Of a stretch of 5,308 bases of DNA, positions 1 through 5,308 are shown in pieces. The notes under the pieces are model-generated. The model made no database searches. It saw only the letters and a list, made by a program, of their open reading frames with translations, and was not told the DNA's origin. The stretch is from Hyphomicrobiales bacterium (GTDB taxonomy: Bacteria > Pseudomonadota > Alphaproteobacteria > Rhizobiales > Beijerinckiaceae), in the NCBI GenBank assembly GCA_003164825.1, contig PLUH01000141.1, forward strand, positions 16,532-21,839, in the 5' to 3' direction. The translations under genes were made by a program, and so were the position numbers. Each line of letters opens with the position of its first letter. Within the stretch, counting starts at the first letter, position 1.

Positions 1-372
1 TCCGTGAGCAAGCTCAGCACCTTTCGCGACGGGACCAGGATCCTTCGGCTCATCTTCGATCTCGTGCGCAACGAGCGCCCGCTGGAGTTTTTCGGTCTTG
101 TCGGCGTAGCCCTCATCCTTGTCGCCGTCGCGCTCGCGGTTCCGCTCGTGGAGACCTATTTCGAAACCGGGCTCGTGCCCCGGCTGCCGACGGCCGTGCT
201 CAGCGTAGGACTGATCATCGTCGGTTTCCTGAGCTTCCTCGCAGGATTGATCCTCGATGTCGTGGCGACGATGCGGAGCGAGATGAAGAGGCTGGCCTAT
301 TTGTCGTATCCGCCGGTTTCCGTCGGCCGAAGCTCAAGGGTCGCCGAACGCGGCCGCCCGGCTCCATTTTAA
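1..372 (+). CDS. Glycosyltransferase family 2 (polyprenyl-phosphate sugar transferase type), C-terminal part only
   Basis: This is the 3' end of a gene entering from the left edge. The frame is open from base 1 (TCC GTG AGC AAG) and ends at TAA 370-372, leaving 123 codons. The GTG at 4-6 is probably internal, because the SVSKLSTFRDG stretch is, from memory of the family, the conserved joint between the GT-A catalytic domain and the membrane tail in GtrB/dolichol-phosphate-mannose-synthase-like enzymes. Two hydrophobic helices follow, at about residues 29-49 and 64-87, separated by the ETGLVPRLPT loop. The conserved-looking end EMKRLAYLSYP is followed by a short basic, Pro-rich tail. Such enzymes move a sugar from a nucleotide donor to a lipid carrier at the inner membrane, for cell-surface glycan modification. 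The catalytic domain lies outside the window, so the sugar and acceptor cannot be inferred. The gene converges with the minus-strand peptidase gene. Confidence 0.88.
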   Translation, partial: SVSKLSTFRDGTRILRLIFDLVRNERPLEFFGLVGVALILVAVALAVPLVETYFETGLVPRLPTAVLSVGLIIVGFLSFLAGLILDVVATMRSEMKRLAYLSYPPVSVGRSSRVAERGRPAPF

Positions 373-675
373 CATATCAACACGGCTATACCCCATTGAA
401 GACGCCATCTGCAAAATAACGAAACGAGATTTTTCCGGCGCCGGCGATAACCCGCAATTTCGAACTCTCCAGGATCAACTTAGCACGAATCGCATTTCTG
501 GAAAAGACAAAACTCGGGAAACTGGTAAGCCTCTGAAAGGATGACGATTAAAAGGCCGGGTCGGCTGCTTCTGAAGGGCGGACGGGGCCGGGAGGATGCG
601 CCACGGCCGGCGAAATAAGCCCTCGATCGCGCCTCATGAGCGGAGAATTAACAGGGGCGTAACAGGGGGAGTTTT

Positions 676-691
676 CTGCCTTAACAGGCAG
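676..691. repeat. Short hairpin inside the AACAGG array
   Basis: CTGCC (676-680) and GGCAG (687-691) are perfectly complementary around a six-base TTAACA loop. The hairpin joins the end of one array unit to the head of the next. Neither strand has a proper run of T after the stem, so it does not qualify as an intrinsic terminator. A 5-bp stem can arise by chance. Confidence 0.35.
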
Positions 692-720
692 CTTATTGCG
701 GCGAACAGGGAAGTTTTGGA

Positions 721-747
721 CGGTAAATAGGCGATCTGCGTTTACCG
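721..747. repeat. 7-bp perfect inverted repeat (CGGTAAA / TTTACCG)
   Basis: CGGTAAA at 721-727 and TTTACCG at 741-747 are exact reverse complements across a 13-base spacer. The pair covers the end of the 704 unit and the degenerate 726 unit of the AACAGG array. The arm centres are 20 bp apart, about two helical turns, which would suit a dimeric DNA-binding protein as well as an RNA hairpin. No gene start lies nearby, so a classical operator role is not supported. Confidence 0.45.
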
Positions 748-873
748 ACGCCCAGCGGGTCAAGGTTCGGGCCGCAAGCCTCGATTCGCCCCCGCCACCG
801 TCGCCGCCGCCTCGATTACACCTGACTGCACTGTTCTTAAGCGACCTTCGTCTCGACACGCTCGGCCCAGGCC

Positions 874-3015
874 TCACTCCGCCGCCCGGTCCAGCCCGCC
901 CTCGACGCAAGCGATGGCGAAGGCGTATTGGCGAGCGACGTCCTCGAGCCGGTCGAACCGGCCCGGCGCGCCGGCGTGCCCCGCCTCCATCGCGGTGCGC
1001 AACAGGATCGGTCCGCCCCCGGTCATGGTCGCGCGCAGCCGCGCCACCCACTTGGCGGGCTCCCAATAGGTCACTCGCGGATCGGCCAGGCCGGCCAGCG
1101 CCAGAATCGCCGGATAGCGTTGCGCCCGCACGTTGTCGGTCGGGCTATAGGAGCGGATGGTGTCGAACGCCGCCCGGTCGTGGATCGGATCGCCCCATTC
1201 CAGCCATTCGGCCGGGGTCAGGGGCAGGCTGGCGTCGAGCATCGTCGCCAATACGTCGACGAACGGAACGTCGGCGATAAGGCCGGCGAACAGGTCCGGC
1301 GCGAGATTGGCTACCGCGCCCATGAGCAAGCCCCCGGCGCTGCCGCCCTGGGCCACGATCCGCCCCGAGCCGGTATAGCCCTCGGCGATCAGGAACCGCG
1401 CGGCGGCGAGAAAATCGCGGAAAGAGTTCGGCTTGTTGCCGAGCTTGCCGTCCTCGTACCAGCGCCAGCCTTTGTCCGTGCCGCCGCGCACATGGGCGAT
1501 CGCAAACACGAATCCGCGGTCGATAAGCGAGAAACGGTTGGTCGAGAAGCTCGCTTCGACCGCATAGCCATATGCGCCGTAGCCGGTCAGCAGCAGCGGC
1601 GCGGATCCATCGAGCCTCAAGCCCCGCTTGTGGATGAGCGACACCGGCACGCTCTCGCCGTCCTCGGCGGGGGCGAAGACAAGACGGGTGACGTAAGCCT
1701 GCGGGTCGAAGCCGCGCGGCATTGTCTGCCGCTTGACGAGGGTGCGGCGACGCTTCGCGACATCATAGTCGTAGGTCTCCTGCGGTCTCGCCAGCGAGGA
1801 ATAGCTGAAGCGGATGAGCGACGTGTCGAATTCGTAAACCGGCTCGAAGCGGAGGAAGTACGTCTCCTCGTCGAAGGCGATCTCGTGCGATTCGCCGCTA
1901 ATGAGGTCGATGACCGCGAGGCGCGGCCGGCTCATCTCGCGCATGAGCAGCACGAGTTGATCCTTGAACAGCGTCGCGTCGGCGATGAATCGTCCGTCGC
2001 GCTCGGCGACAAAATCGCGCCAGTTCGCCTCCTGCGGCGCCTCGCGCGGCGCGGTCACGATCTTGAAATCGGGCGCGCCGGCATTGGTGCGGATGAAGAA
2101 CCGATCGCCGTGGTCCATGACCTCGTAGCGAATTCCCGGCCGGCGCGGCGCGACGAGCCGAGGCGCCGCCATCGGATGGTCGAGATCGACGACAAGCGCT
2201 TCCGAGGCGTCGTGGCCGTGCACCGAGATGATGGCCGTAGCTCCGAGCCGGGTCGGTTCGATGCCGATGAACCACGCCGGATCGTCCTCCACGAACACTT
2301 CGACATCGTCGCCCTGCCCGGTCTCCAATCGATGCAGCATGACCCGGCGCGGGCGGTGGTTCTCGTCCTGTTCGACATAGAGAAACGCCGTCGAATCGCC
2401 GGTCCAGACGACGTCTCCGGTCGCGCCCCTTATACGGTCCGGGAGGTCCCGCTGGCGTTCGAGGTCGCGAACCGCGATGGTCAGGATCTCGGAGCCGAGA
2501 TCGTCAGAGCTCCAGGCGAATTTCGCATGGTCGGGCGAATGGCGCCCGCCGGCGAGATGAAAGAACGCCTTTCCCTCGGCGCGCGCGTCGCCGTCGATCA
2601 GCACGGTCTCCGCGCCGCCCTGCCGGGGCTTGCGGCAATAGATGCGCCGCTGGCCGCCGGAACGAAAGCGCGAGTAATAGGCCCACGGCCCGTCGACCTG
2701 CGGCGGCTCGCTGTCGTCTTCCTTGAGGCGCGCGCGCATTTCGCGCCGAAGCTCTTTCTGCAACCCGGCGGTCGGCGCCAGAGCCGCGTCGGCATAGGCG
2801 TTTTCGGCCTTGAGCAACGCGCGGATGTCTGCGGGCAGCCGGCTCGGATCGCGCAGGACCTCGCGCCAGTTGTCGGCCCGGATCCAGGCGTAATCGTCGG
2901 CCCAGGAAAGACCATGGGCGGAGAGCTGCGTCGGCCGCGCCTCGGCGCGCGGAGGCTTCGGGACCGAGGATTGGGCGCTGGCTTCGCCGGCCGGCCGGGA
3001 TCCGGCGCCGGTCAT
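874..3015 (-). CDS. ptrB: Oligopeptidase B-type prolyl oligopeptidase (S9A serine peptidase)
   Basis: The protein has 713 residues from ATG at 3013-3015, close to the family's usual 680-720. An N-terminal seven-bladed propeller region (about 35-440) is followed by an alpha/beta-hydrolase domain (about 445-705). The catalytic triad reads S559 in GGSAGG, D645 in LADPRV and H680 in EAGHAG. The spacings of 86 and 35 residues closely match the 85 and 35 I recall for E. coli PtrB (S532, D617, H652). HVRGGTDKGWRWYEDGK (about 508-524) is a further family hallmark. The family cleaves short peptides after basic residues and excludes large proteins because the propeller caps the active site. The start was chosen because its ATG overlaps the HAD stop as ATGA, which suggests translational coupling. 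There is no clear Shine-Dalgarno sequence. Reading upstream in frame gives a signal-peptide-like segment, so an earlier GTG or TTG start and periplasmic export remain possible. Two or three of the recalled acidic substrate-pocket residues are changed. Confidence 0.93.
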   Translation of the reverse strand: MTGAGSRPAGEASAQSSVPKPPRAEARPTQLSAHGLSWADDYAWIRADNWREVLRDPSRLPADIRALLKAENAYADAALAPTAGLQKELRREMRARLKEDDSEPPQVDGPWAYYSRFRSGGQRRIYCRKPRQGGAETVLIDGDARAEGKAFFHLAGGRHSPDHAKFAWSSDDLGSEILTIAVRDLERQRDLPDRIRGATGDVVWTGDSTAFLYVEQDENHRPRRVMLHRLETGQGDDVEVFVEDDPAWFIGIEPTRLGATAIISVHGHDASEALVVDLDHPMAAPRLVAPRRPGIRYEVMDHGDRFFIRTNAGAPDFKIVTAPREAPQEANWRDFVAERDGRFIADATLFKDQLVLLMREMSRPRLAVIDLISGESHEIAFDEETYFLRFEPVYEFDTSLIRFSYSSLARPQETYDYDVAKRRRTLVKRQTMPRGFDPQAYVTRLVFAPAEDGESVPVSLIHKRGLRLDGSAPLLLTGYGAYGYAVEASFSTNRFSLIDRGFVFAIAHVRGGTDKGWRWYEDGKLGNKPNSFRDFLAAARFLIAEGYTGSGRIVAQGGSAGGLLMGAVANLAPDLFAGLIADVPFVDVLATMLDASLPLTPAEWLEWGDPIHDRAAFDTIRSYSPTDNVRAQRYPAILALAGLADPRVTYWEPAKWVARLRATMTGGGPILLRTAMEAGHAGAPGRFDRLEDVARQYAFAIACVEGGLDRAAE

Positions 3016-3707
3016 GGCGCCAGCGCCCGCCGCGACGGCCGCGCGCCCGAAAGCGCCCAAAAGGCCGCGGGAACCTCGGACGGCGAGGCGCACAACACCG
3101 CCGCGCCCGCCGCGCGAAGCTCGTCCGCGCCGCCGTAGCCCCAAAGCGCCCCGATGGTCGGAATCGCGTGCCGGCTCGCGGCAAGGACGTCATGCCTGCG
3201 ATCGCCCCACATGCAGCAATCCGCCGCCTCGAGGTCCTGCTCGTCGAGAATGCGGGCGATGAGATCGCCCTTGTCGTCGTAGCGGCCGTCGAGCTCGGCG
3301 CCATAGACGCCCTCAAAGTCCCGACGCAGATCAAAGTGCTGGAGAATGCGCCCCGCATAGACAAGGGGTTTCGCGGTGCAGAGAAACAGCCGCGCCCCCG
3401 CCGCGCGAAGTTCCGCCAGGACCTCAGGCACGCCATCGTAGACGACCGCCTCGAACAGCCCGTCGGTCGAATAGCACCCGCGATAGATGGCGAGCGCCGC
3501 CTCCGCGTCGCCCCCAGCCCCGAGCAGGTCGGCGAACGATCGGCGCAGCGGCGGTCCGATGATCCAGGTGAGATCAGCGGCCGCCGGCGGGCTTCGACCC
3601 AAGGCTTCGAGCGCCAGACGGAAACAGCCGACGATGCCCTCGGCCGGATCGGTCAGCGTTCCGTCGAGATCGATGAGGAGCGCGCTTCGCCGATCGGGCA
3701 TGGTCAT
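3012..3707 (-). CDS. HAD-superfamily phosphatase (phosphoglycolate phosphatase / 5'-nucleotidase-like)
   Basis: The protein has 231 residues and all four HAD motifs. Motif I is DLDGT, with nucleophile D13 and acid/base D15. Motif II is T111 in LFLCTAK. Motif III is K146 in DDKGDL. Motif IV is GDRRHD, with D169 and D173 for magnesium. The helical cap lies between motifs I and II (about 20-95), as in the Gph-like branch. Features such as IGPPLRRSF, GVYGAELDG and LWGYG recall the subgroup annotated as phosphoglycolate phosphatase or HAD 5'-nucleotidase (the PA0065 type). The reaction is Mg-dependent phosphomonoester hydrolysis in the cytoplasm, and the substrate cannot be fixed from sequence. 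ATG at 3705-3707 has a weak GGAA five bases upstream. A second ATG two codons later (3699-3701) is equally possible. The stop overlaps the preferred start of the oligopeptidase gene. The last dozen residues (GARPSRRALAP) look non-conserved. Confidence 0.92.
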   Translation of the reverse strand: MTMPDRRSALLIDLDGTLTDPAEGIVGCFRLALEALGRSPPAAADLTWIIGPPLRRSFADLLGAGGDAEAALAIYRGCYSTDGLFEAVVYDGVPEVLAELRAAGARLFLCTAKPLVYAGRILQHFDLRRDFEGVYGAELDGRYDDKGDLIARILDEQDLEAADCCMWGDRRHDVLAASRHAIPTIGALWGYGGADELRAAGAAVLCASPSEVPAAFWALSGARPSRRALAP

Positions 3708-3847
3708 TGGCGTTCCGGCATTGCGCGATGCTCCGACCGTTGGTCCGCCTCCGTCGAACGCGTGGGCGACCCCGCGAGTCCGCTCACGTTCTGGAGCGGC
3801 AGCAGCGCGCTCGTCGCCCTTCGCGCCGGCGATCCTGGGGCGGATGG
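3708..3847. other. Gap between the small membrane protein gene and the HAD gene
   Basis: This 140-bp GC-rich stretch lies between two minus-strand genes. I see no convincing promoter, terminator hairpin or small reading frame with a ribosome binding site. It is the second-longest internal gap in the minus-strand series, so the HAD/peptidase pair may have its own promoter here, but no box pair stands out. Confidence 0.5.
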
Positions 3848-4084
3848 CTAACCGCGGATCGGCTCGTGCGCGAGCGCCGCGCGCAGGAAATAGAAGAGCC
3901 CGGTCAGCGCGGCGAGAATGAACACGCCTTCGAGCATCCGGGTGAGGGTCTCGCCGAGCTGGAACAGGCCGCCGATCGCCCAGCCCGCCGCGGCTCCGGC
4001 GCCGATGAGCTCGGTGCCGACGAGAATGGCGACGCTGATCAGCGTCGCGGCGTTGGTCCAGTTGATCGGCGCGGCGTCCGCCAA
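3848..4084 (-). CDS. Small two-helix membrane protein of unknown function (TTG start)
   Basis: The protein has 78 residues, from TTG at 4082-4084 to TAG at 3848-3850. The start is well supported: AGGAGA lies seven bases upstream and no ATG precedes the hydrophobic core in frame. A short N-terminus (MADAAPINWTN) leads into a first helix at about 13-40, rich in Gly and Ala and carrying E25, then QLGETLTRM, then a second helix at about 51-70, ending in LRAALAHEPIRG. The basic C-terminal end suggests a cytoplasmic C-terminus by the positive-inside rule, and two helices would put the N-terminus there too. No catalytic motif is visible. I recall similar short proteins annotated as hypothetical in Rhizobiales. 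It lies 71 bp after the reductase stop and 139 bp before the HAD start, in the same direction. The function is unknown. Confidence 0.82.
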   Translation of the reverse strand: MADAAPINWTNAATLISVAILVGTELIGAGAAAGWAIGGLFQLGETLTRMLEGVFILAALTGLFYFLRAALAHEPIRG

Positions 4085-4091
4085 GGGGGGT

Positions 4092-4097
4092 TCTCCT
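4092..4097 (-). promoter_or_regulatory. Ribosome binding site AGGAGA for the TTG-started small membrane protein
   Basis: On the minus strand AGGAGA is followed by ACCCCCC (seven bases) and then TTG. The strong match and good spacing decide in favour of the rare TTG start. A run of six C fills most of the spacer. Confidence 0.75.
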
Positions 4098-4155
4098 GCT
4101 TAAGGGTGCTTGCGAAGCGCCCGCCGATATACCAAGGCGCCCCGCAGCGCAAGCC

Positions 4156-5094
4156 TCAACGCTTGGCGGCGGTCTCGCCCCGCGTCCGTTGCGCCTCGTA
4201 GGCCCTTACATGCAGGGTCGCGATCCGCAGCAGCGAACGATCGTCCGGCTTTGCGGCGCGGCGCAGGAGATCGCCTAGGATCTGGTCGCCCTCGACTGGC
4301 TTGCCGCCTTCGATGTCGCGCAGCATCGAGGCCTTGAGCGGCGATCCGGCGGCGGTCAGCGCGGCCCGCGCCCGCGCGAGCGCCGCCTCGCGCGGCTGAA
4401 ATCCCTGCCCCGCCGCGATGCCTGCGCATTCCTCCAGGAGCCTGGCGGCGAGGTCCGAGGCGCCGGCGGCGACGTAATCGCCGACCGCCGACCGCATCAG
4501 GCAGGTTATGCCCGCCGCCGCGGCGATGAACACCCACTTCTCCCACATCTCCTGCCGGATCTCGTCGCTGAGCCGCGCGTCGAAGCCGGCATTGAGCAGC
4601 GCCGAGGCGACCGTCTCGATCCGCGCCGACCGCGAACCGTCGAGTTCGCCGAAGCTCAGCGCGTGCAGCTCGTTGAGGTGTACGATGGCGCCGTCGGCGT
4701 CGAGCGTCGCCGAGATCACGCATTGTCCGCCGAGCACCGGCTTTGGCCCGAAGCGGTCGGCGAGCAGGTCGAGGTGCCGCATGCCGTTCAAGAGCGGCAA
4801 GACGCTCGTGTTCTCGCCGACGGCCCTTGCGAACGATGCCGAGGCGCCATCGAGATCGTAGGCCTTGCAGCTCAGAACCACGAGGTCGAACGGCTCGGCG
4901 ATGTCTTCCTGCAACACGATGGGCGGCGACGGGCGATGGAAATCTCCGAGGCGGCTTCGAATCGTCAAACCGCTCTTCGCGAGCGCCGCAGCCCGGCGCG
5001 GGCGAACGAGGAATGTCACGTCGCGGCCCGCCTCAAGCAAGCGTCCGCCGAAATAGCCGCCGACCGCGCCGGCTCCGACAACGAGAATTCTCAT
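4156..5094 (-). CDS. panE: Ketopantoate reductase family protein (2-dehydropantoate 2-reductase, PanE/ApbA-like)
   Basis: The protein has 312 residues, a typical family length. The N-terminal Rossmann fold opens with MRILVVGAGAVGGYFGG, whose GxGxxG (7-12) binds the nucleotide, probably NADPH. The C-terminal ApbA_C helical domain spans about 177-300. Aligned by eye with recalled E. coli PanE, the residues kept are K77 (LSCKAYD), N103 (LLNGM), catalytic K186 (MWEKW), S256 and D260 (SMLRDI), and E268 (KPVEGD). The two Asn after the catalytic Lys that contact substrate in E. coli (N180, N184) are I190 and A194 here. True PanE reduces 2-dehydropantoate to pantoate for pantothenate and CoA synthesis. 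The altered pocket and lack of other pantothenate genes mean the substrate may be another 2-oxo acid, so the symbol is provisional. ATG at 5092-5094 has GGAGGA nine bases upstream. The gene starts 48 bp after the antiporter stop. Confidence 0.9.
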   Translation of the reverse strand: MRILVVGAGAVGGYFGGRLLEAGRDVTFLVRPRRAAALAKSGLTIRSRLGDFHRPSPPIVLQEDIAEPFDLVVLSCKAYDLDGASASFARAVGENTSVLPLLNGMRHLDLLADRFGPKPVLGGQCVISATLDADGAIVHLNELHALSFGELDGSRSARIETVASALLNAGFDARLSDEIRQEMWEKWVFIAAAAGITCLMRSAVGDYVAAGASDLAARLLEECAGIAAGQGFQPREAALARARAALTAAGSPLKASMLRDIEGGKPVEGDQILGDLLRRAAKPDDRSLLRIATLHVRAYEAQRTRGETAAKR

Positions 5095-5103
5095 TTCGAC
5101 CGA

Positions 5104-5109
5104 TCCTCC
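5104..5109 (-). promoter_or_regulatory. Ribosome binding site GGAGGA for the reductase gene
   Basis: On the minus strand GGAGGA lies nine bases before the ATG that begins MRILVVGAG. This supports that start, which also places the Rossmann glycine motif at the usual distance from the N-terminus. Confidence 0.75.
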
Positions 5110-5142
5110 GTCGTGAGGGAATTTTCGCGCCCTCGCCTCCGC

Positions 5143-5308
5143 CTACGGCACGGCCGAAACCCGCATGAACGCGGCGAAGATCACGAGATGCACGGCGCCC
5201 TGGAGCACGGTCGTGCGCCCGGCGCCGAGCGTCAATGCGCTGATATAGAGCGTCAAGATGAGCAGCGTCATGTCGGTTTGCGACACGCCGAGCGCGATCT
5301 GCTGGTTG
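5143..5308 (-). CDS. chaA: Calcium/cation:proton antiporter (ChaA / y4hA type), C-terminal fragment
   Basis: The frame is open from the right edge (base 5307) to TAG at 5143-5145, giving the last 54 residues of a protein that continues outside the window. It reads NQQIALGVSQTDM, then a hydrophobic helix (about 14-29), then GRTTVLQGAVHLVIFAAF and the end VSAVP. The GRT-VLQG-VHL-IFAA signature with a terminal VP is what I recall at the C-terminus of CaCA-superfamily Ca2+/H+ (Na+/H+) antiporters such as ChaA and rhizobial y4hA. These inner-membrane exchangers expel calcium or sodium using the proton gradient. The last helix ends with FMRV where I would expect a more hydrophobic FLFL-like stretch, a minor oddity. 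The cation-binding helices are outside the window, so ion preference is unknown. The gene lies 48 bp upstream of the reductase gene in the same direction. Confidence 0.8.
   Translation of the reverse strand, partial: NQQIALGVSQTDMTLLILTLYISALTLGAGRTTVLQGAVHLVIFAAFMRVSAVP

Larger units (their letters stand above)
650..747. repeat. Degenerate tandem array of AACAGG-headed units of about 21-22 bp
   Basis: AACAGG starts at 650, 661, 683 and 704, and a one-mismatch copy AATAGG starts at 726. The steps are 11, 22, 21 and 22 bp, near whole multiples of the DNA helical repeat. The units at 661 and 704 share more: AACAGGG, then one or two G/A, then AGTTTT. The array therefore reads as one half-unit followed by four full units. 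From memory, AACAGGGAA-type short repeats recur between genes in Rhizobiales genomes, but I cannot verify that here. The function is unknown. Options are a dispersed intergenic repeat, a phased protein-binding array, or the worn edge of a mobile element. Confidence 0.6.
373..873. other. Non-coding gap between convergent genes
   Basis: This 501-bp stretch separates the glycosyltransferase stop from the peptidase stop. No frame here has a protein-like composition together with a ribosome binding site. It is less GC-rich than its flanks, especially at about 373-550. It contains the AACAGG-headed array (650-747), a 5-bp hairpin (676-691), a 7-bp inverted repeat (721-747) and a self-complementary CCGGCGCCGG at 435-444. 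A weak terminator-like element for the minus strand lies near 550-566: a bulged GC stem followed by TTTT on that strand. It is about 310 nt beyond the peptidase stop and not convincing. No clear terminator follows the glycosyltransferase gene. Confidence 0.8.

Noticed and set aside
430..444. T5 run next to self-complementary CCGGCGCCGG
   Set aside because: The T run precedes the stem on the plus strand and reads as A on the minus strand, so neither orientation is an intrinsic terminator.
550..566. Terminator-like bulged stem followed by TTTT on the minus strand
   Set aside because: The stem is only 4-5 bp with a bulge and lies about 310 nt after the peptidase stop. Support is too weak for a feature.
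837..876. A +1 frame past the peptidase stop that reads EAWAERVETKVA and then a stop
   Set aside because: It looks protein-like but is only a dozen codons. The S9 domain is already complete before its own TGA, so a frameshift is not needed.
548..1066. Minus-strand open frame of 172 codons across the gap and the peptidase 3' end
   Set aside because: Its composition is Arg/Gly-rich, it overlaps a certain gene in another frame, and it has no ribosome site or recognisable domain.
928..3138. A plus-strand open frame of over 700 codons opposite the oligopeptidase gene
   Set aside because: It mirrors the GC-rich codon positions of the real gene. Its translation is Arg/Ala/Gly-rich without recognisable motifs, while the minus strand has the complete S9 fold and triad.
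3016..3144. A TTG at 3142-3144 as the peptidase start, adding 43 residues
   Set aside because: The first half of the extension is low-complexity Arg/Gly sequence with no ribosome site. Only the part from about 3093 downward looks possibly meaningful, and it is reported separately.
4126..4152. Possible minus-strand promoter: TTGCGC, 15-base spacer, TATATC, ahead of the small membrane protein
   Set aside because: The spacer is short and the first box is a poor match. Such pairs are expected by chance.
5115..5134. GAGGG/CCCTC hairpin between the antiporter and reductase genes
   Set aside because: The 5-bp stem has a 10-base loop and no T run after it. It is unlikely to terminate transcription.

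Overview
The window is high-GC DNA with dense coding on the minus strand. It most likely comes from an alphaproteobacterium of the Rhizobiales/Hyphomicrobiales type. This rests on recalled resemblance of the proteins (the oligopeptidase, the ketopantoate-reductase-like protein and the small two-helix membrane protein) and on GC-rich codon use with very long spurious antisense frames. No rRNA, tRNA, CRISPR array, transposase or integrase gene is visible.

Layout: (1) 1-372, plus strand, is the C-terminal membrane end of a family 2 polyprenyl-phosphate glycosyltransferase cut by the window edge. (2) 373-873 is a 501-bp non-coding gap between convergent genes. It holds a degenerate array of AACAGG-headed units (650-747) ending in a 7-bp inverted repeat. 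(3) 874-5308 is a minus-strand run read from high to low coordinates: the last 54 residues of a ChaA-type calcium/cation:proton antiporter, a PanE/ApbA-family reductase, a 78-residue two-helix membrane protein starting with TTG, a HAD-superfamily phosphatase, and an oligopeptidase B-type S9 serine peptidase. The HAD stop and the preferred peptidase ATG overlap as ATGA.

The minus-strand genes are co-directional, with gaps of 48, 71 and 139 bp and one 4-bp overlap, so partial co-transcription is plausible. The functions (ion exchange, alpha-keto acid reduction, phosphomonoester hydrolysis, peptide degradation) do not form one recognisable pathway. Only the HAD/peptidase pair has direct evidence of coupled expression.

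I see no clear novel multi-gene system. The points most worth a second look are the helically phased AACAGG array, a signal-peptide-like sequence upstream of the peptidase ATG and hidden inside the HAD gene, and binding-pocket substitutions in the peptidase and the reductase.
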